This document shows, in pieces, positions 7,185 through 8,001 of a stretch of 8,001 nucleotides of DNA; position 1 is the first letter of the stretch; each line of letters begins with the position of its first letter. The stretch comes from Candidatus Didemnitutus sp. (GTDB lineage: Bacteria > Verrucomicrobiota > Verrucomicrobiia > Opitutales > Opitutaceae): positions 1 through 8,001 of the forward strand of contig JAUXOH010000007.1 in assembly GCA_030682505.1 (NCBI GenBank), in the 5' to 3' direction. The notes below the pieces were generated by a model, which was not told the DNA's origin, did no database searches, and saw only the letters and a program-made list of their open reading frames with translations. The translations under genes and the position numbers were made by a program.

Positions 7185-7206
7185 GAGTGCTCCATCAGGA
7201 GCGCTC
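7185..7206 (+). terminator. Strong 9-bp hairpin, possible tracrRNA 3' end
   Basis: GAGTGCTCC (7185-7193) pairs with GGAGCGCTC (7198-7206) around the tetraloop ATCA, with eight Watson-Crick pairs and one G-U pair. It lies 6 nt after the anti-repeat. No T run follows (GCAAACCTAATTT), so it is not a standard intrinsic terminator; it may instead be a structural end or processing signal of the tracrRNA. An alternative 5-bp stem, 7176-7180 with 7189-7193, competes with it. Confidence 0.4.
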
Positions 7207-7335
7207 GCAAACCTAATTTCATGGGGGAAACGGCTTGTTGGGATATTCCGCATCGGGCGTTGCTGGCACCAAACCCAGCACGCTCGATACTCACAAACGC
7301 GCCCGAGGGGAAAATGCCAGTTGTTCACAGGGGCG
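7207..7335 (+). promoter_or_regulatory. CRISPR leader
   Basis: About 130 nt between the tracrRNA candidate and the first repeat, without a believable gene. By position it should carry the array promoter and the site where Cas1-Cas2 inserts new spacers, with GTTGTTCACAGGGGCG right against the first repeat. It contains a hairpin at 7257-7283: GCG then TGCTGG (7261-7266) pairs with CCAGCA (7275-7280) then CGC, with one bulged T and an 8-nt loop. Two weak -10-like hexamers (GATATT 7242-7247, GATACT 7286-7291) lack a good -35 partner, so no promoter is called. Confidence 0.6.
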
Positions 7336-8001
7336 GTCCCATCCGTCGCGATTTCAGTCTGCGTGAGGCGGGAGGAACCCGGCTCGACCACGCTGCCGAA
7401 GGTCGTCCCATCCGTCGCGATTTCAGTCTGCGTGAGGCGGCAAACGAGGATTGCGGGATCCCGCGCGGCTGTGCGTCCCATCCGTCGCGATTTCAGTCTG
7501 CGTGAGGCGGAAGAACCTTCGTATTGATATTCTCGGTCCGGTTGTCCCATCCGTCGCGATTTCAGTCTGCGTGAGGCGGCATGAGGCGAACTTGGCGCGC
7601 TCGAGGTTTTCGGTCCCATCCGTCGCGATTTCAGTCTGCGTGAGGCGGATCCAGATGGGCGTGCAGTGGGGCGTCACGCAGCTCGTCCCATCCGTCGCGA
7701 TTTCAGTCTGCGTGAGGCGGCTTCCACTCGACCGCGCGATCCTTCCCCGCGACGTGTCCCATCCGTCGCGATTTCAGTCTGCGTGAGGCGGCTCTCGAAA
7801 GCGTGCAACGGAAGCTAGGTCTCAAGGGTCCCATCCGTCGCGATTTCAGTCTGCGTGAGGCGGTTGGACAGGGCAAAGTTGATATACTTGTCGTTGCGTC
7901 CCATCCGTCGCGATTTCAGTCTGCGTGAGGCGGGAAGCCCTCGACGCTGCCCGCCTCGCCCTCGCAGTCCCAACCGTCGCGATTTCAGTCTGCGTGAGGC
8001 G
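7336..8001 (+). CRISPR. Type V-B CRISPR array, ten repeats and nine spacers, cut by window edge
   Basis: The 36-nt repeat begins GTCCCATCCGTCGCGATTTC and ends AGTCTGCGTGAGGCGG. Copies start at 7336, 7405, 7475, 7544, 7613, 7685, 7756, 7828, 7898 and 7967; the first nine are identical and the tenth lacks its last base because the window ends. Spacers: 7372-7404 (33), 7441-7474 (34), 7511-7543 (33), 7580-7612 (33), 7649-7684 (36), 7721-7755 (35), 7792-7827 (36), 7864-7897 (34), 7934-7966 (33). All differ from each other. The repeat has no strong internal hairpin, as expected where a tracrRNA provides the structure. Reading from + is inferred: cas2 and the leader lie on the left, the anti-repeat fits, the repeat's 3' UCUG...GAGGCGG resembles the crRNA-side end of known Cas12b repeats, and the only variant repeat is the distal one. 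The array may continue beyond the window. Confidence 0.98.
7967..8001 (+). repeat. Variant distal CRISPR repeat
   Basis: This copy has A instead of T at repeat position 7 (base 7973); the other 34 visible bases match the consensus. Sequence decay is typical of repeats at the trailer end, so the array may stop at or soon after the window edge. The changed base falls in the internal loop of the anti-repeat model, so pairing with the tracrRNA would not suffer. Confidence 0.9.

Larger units (their letters stand above)
7071..7206 (+). ncRNA. Candidate tracrRNA (ends approximate)
   Basis: Cas12b needs a tracrRNA, and this non-coding stretch between cas2 and the array has the right parts. An anti-repeat at 7150-7178 pairs collinearly with the array repeat. 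Further 5', UCGCCU (7103-7108) can pair with the last six bases of the repeat, AGGCGG, with one G-U pair, as the 5' part of the Alicyclobacillus tracrRNA pairs with the end of its repeat. Between them lies a perfect hairpin (7127-7149) directly abutting the anti-repeat, and a 9-bp hairpin (7185-7206) follows. GGUUG (7071-7075) can pair with CGACC (7121-7125), possibly enclosing the first segment. Both ends are guesses: no clear promoter was found, and a TTGACG/TTGATT pair (7073-7078, 7096-7101) would start transcription near 7108, too late to include UCGCCU. The + strand is required if the array is read from +. Confidence 0.65.

Noticed and set aside
7158..7786. Open frames across the array with a repeated SVAISVCVRR string
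   Set aside because: The peptide is a translation of the CRISPR repeat and the frames end or shift with spacer length.
7934..7966. Spacer nine sharing GAAGCCCTC with cas12b near 3781
   Set aside because: Nine bases is within chance for GC-rich sequence, and the rest of the spacer does not match, so self-targeting is not supported.
7336..8001. Array read from the minus strand
   Set aside because: The reverse repeat ends GGATGGGAC, faintly like the GCAC ends of some V-B repeats, but this would put the leader outside the window and the variant repeat at the leader end. The anti-repeat alone does not settle it.

Overview
The window holds an almost complete type V-B CRISPR-Cas locus, all on the + strand. 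In order it contains a very long Cas12b (C2c1) effector, a small ORF6N-domain gene, a Cas4-Cas1 fusion, Cas2, a non-coding stretch with a strong tracrRNA candidate and leader, and a CRISPR array that runs off the right edge. The DNA is GC-rich, no gene has an obvious Shine-Dalgarno sequence, and the combination of a V-B system with an ORF6N gene fits Verrucomicrobiota (Opitutaceae-like) or Planctomycetota best. That assignment is inference; there is no rRNA or housekeeping marker.

Layout: 1-147, short leader of the effector gene, open in the effector frame to the window edge. 148-4398, cas12b, 1416 aa, with the three RuvC acidic residues intact (D752, E1119, D1281). 4416-4979, ORF6N-domain protein of 187 aa, whose gene carries two neighbouring AT-rich palindromes inside the reading frame. 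4983-6770, Cas4-Cas1 fusion of 595 aa with all key residues of both halves. 6772-7068, Cas2, 98 aa. 7069-7335, non-coding: tracrRNA candidate with an anti-repeat at 7150-7178, strong hairpins, and the leader. 7336-8001, ten 36-nt repeats (the last cut by the window edge and carrying one substitution) and nine spacers of 33-36 nt.

How the parts work together: the gaps between the four genes are 17, 3 and 1 nt, so they look like one operon. Cas4-Cas1 and Cas2 would select, trim and integrate new spacers at the leader end of the array. The array transcript would pair with the tracrRNA, and the duplex would guide Cas12b to cut DNA. The ORF6N gene is the odd member: it is a phage-associated DNA-binding family with no established role in V-B systems, yet it sits in the middle of the operon. 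The most noteworthy points are this gene and its internal palindromes, the oversized effector, and the collinear repeat:anti-repeat pairing upstream of the array.
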